A model generated the notes under the pieces. It worked only from the letters and a program-made list of their open reading frames with translations, was not told the DNA's origin and searched no databases. This document shows positions 5,009 through 5,236 of a stretch of DNA of 5,236 nt, piece after piece. Both the position numbers and the translations under genes were made by a program. The stretch is from CAWACC01 sp964390695 (lineage in GTDB: Bacteria > Chlamydiota > Chlamydiia > Chlamydiales > Parachlamydiaceae), in assembly GCA_964390695.1 (NCBI GenBank), contig CAYMKI010000186.1, positions 1-5,236 on the forward strand, written 5' to 3'. Within the stretch, counting starts at the first letter, position 1. The number at the start of each line of letters is the position of its first letter.

Positions 5009-5236
5009 ATGCCCAAACTGACTGAGCCATGATTTCTAAGAACTAAATTTAAATCATACTTGTGAAAATATTGCTAATTCAGACCGACAACTTAGAGCCT
5101 TAGCGGCAATTGTGTCTTGCTCTCGTGTCATTGACATTGAAATAGTCCGAATTGTTAATCCTGCCGGCGAAGCCGATCCTACCCATCCTGTTCCTATTAT
5201 GTTTTTAAACAAGATAAACAGGATCGGCTTCGCCGG
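5009..5236. repeat. Direct repeat copy 2, running off the window edge
   Basis: This is the second copy of the 4688-4915 segment, with one substitution at 5032. It begins with the right-arm sequence of inverted repeat A but has no adjacent left arm: the preceding bases (ggctaaaaa) are unrelated. It ends at the window limit, so its full length is unseen. Confidence 0.97.
5158..5236. repeat. Inverted repeat B, second copy, cut by the window edge
   Basis: The left arm 5158-5180 is complete. The right arm starts at 5220 and 17 of its 23 bases are visible. All visible bases are identical to the first copy, including the 9-base atcct duplication, so that duplication predates the copying of the unit. 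Confidence 0.92.

Larger units (their letters stand above)
4528..5236. other. Repeat-rich intergenic region without a convincing gene
   Basis: About 700 bases to the window edge. Bases 4528-4653 are AT-rich unique sequence with only small hairpins (gtaaaa 4570-4575 / ttttac 4583-4588; cgtta 4616-4620 / taacg 4624-4628); none is followed by a T-run, so I cannot name a terminator for the LRR-NFACT unit. From 4654 onward the region consists of the inverted and direct repeats listed separately. Open frames exist across the repeats but none has convincing start signals or protein character. Confidence 0.7.

Noticed and set aside
4688..5236. CRISPR array or tRNA-type structure in the 3' repeats
   Set aside because: There are only two long copies with a 321-bp period and no regular short spacers; no cloverleaf or anticodon arm is seen.

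Overview
The window reads as bacterial DNA: canonical Shine-Dalgarno sites, close gene packing inside one unit, and moderate GC (two hand-counted 60-base lines gave 37% and 52%). The gene content is a Sec-exported collagen-like protein, a cytoplasmic-looking leucine-rich-repeat (LRR) protein of the eukaryote-like cysteine-containing style, and a compact NFACT/RqcH protein. That mix would suit an amoeba- or host-associated bacterium such as an environmental chlamydia (Parachlamydia/Waddlia type). This assignment is a weak inference; no rRNA, tRNA or diagnostic marker is present.

Layout. Bases 1-92 hold a terminator-like pair of hairpins for the leftward gene. Bases 93-935 (minus) encode a 280-residue secreted protein with a signal peptide, seven Gly-X-Y triplets flanked by cysteines, and a C1q/TNF/BclA-like jelly-roll domain. 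Bases 936-1227 are an AT-rich divergent intergenic region with a good sigma70-type promoter for the leftward gene. Bases 1228-3129 (plus) encode a 633-residue LRR protein with about 17 repeats. Six bases later, 3136-4527 (plus) encodes a 463-residue RqcH/Rqc2-family NFACT protein that seems to lack the usual helix-hairpin-helix region; these two genes look like one operon. Bases 4528-5236 hold no convincing gene. They contain a tandemly repeated 321-bp unit, of which 228 bp of the second copy is visible with one mismatch, built around two large inverted repeats.

How the parts relate. The exported collagen/C1q-like protein is divergent from the other two genes and probably independent: a trimeric surface or secreted adhesin-like protein. 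The NFACT protein should act on stalled 50S-peptidyl-tRNA complexes in ribosome quality control. The LRR protein is probably a binding scaffold or effector; only its co-transcription links it to the NFACT protein. The 3' end is a repeat-rich, REP/MITE-like stretch that runs off the right edge. The items most worth a second look are the LRR-NFACT pairing, the shortened RqcH, the cysteine-bracketed collagen stalk and the palindrome-bearing tandem repeat.
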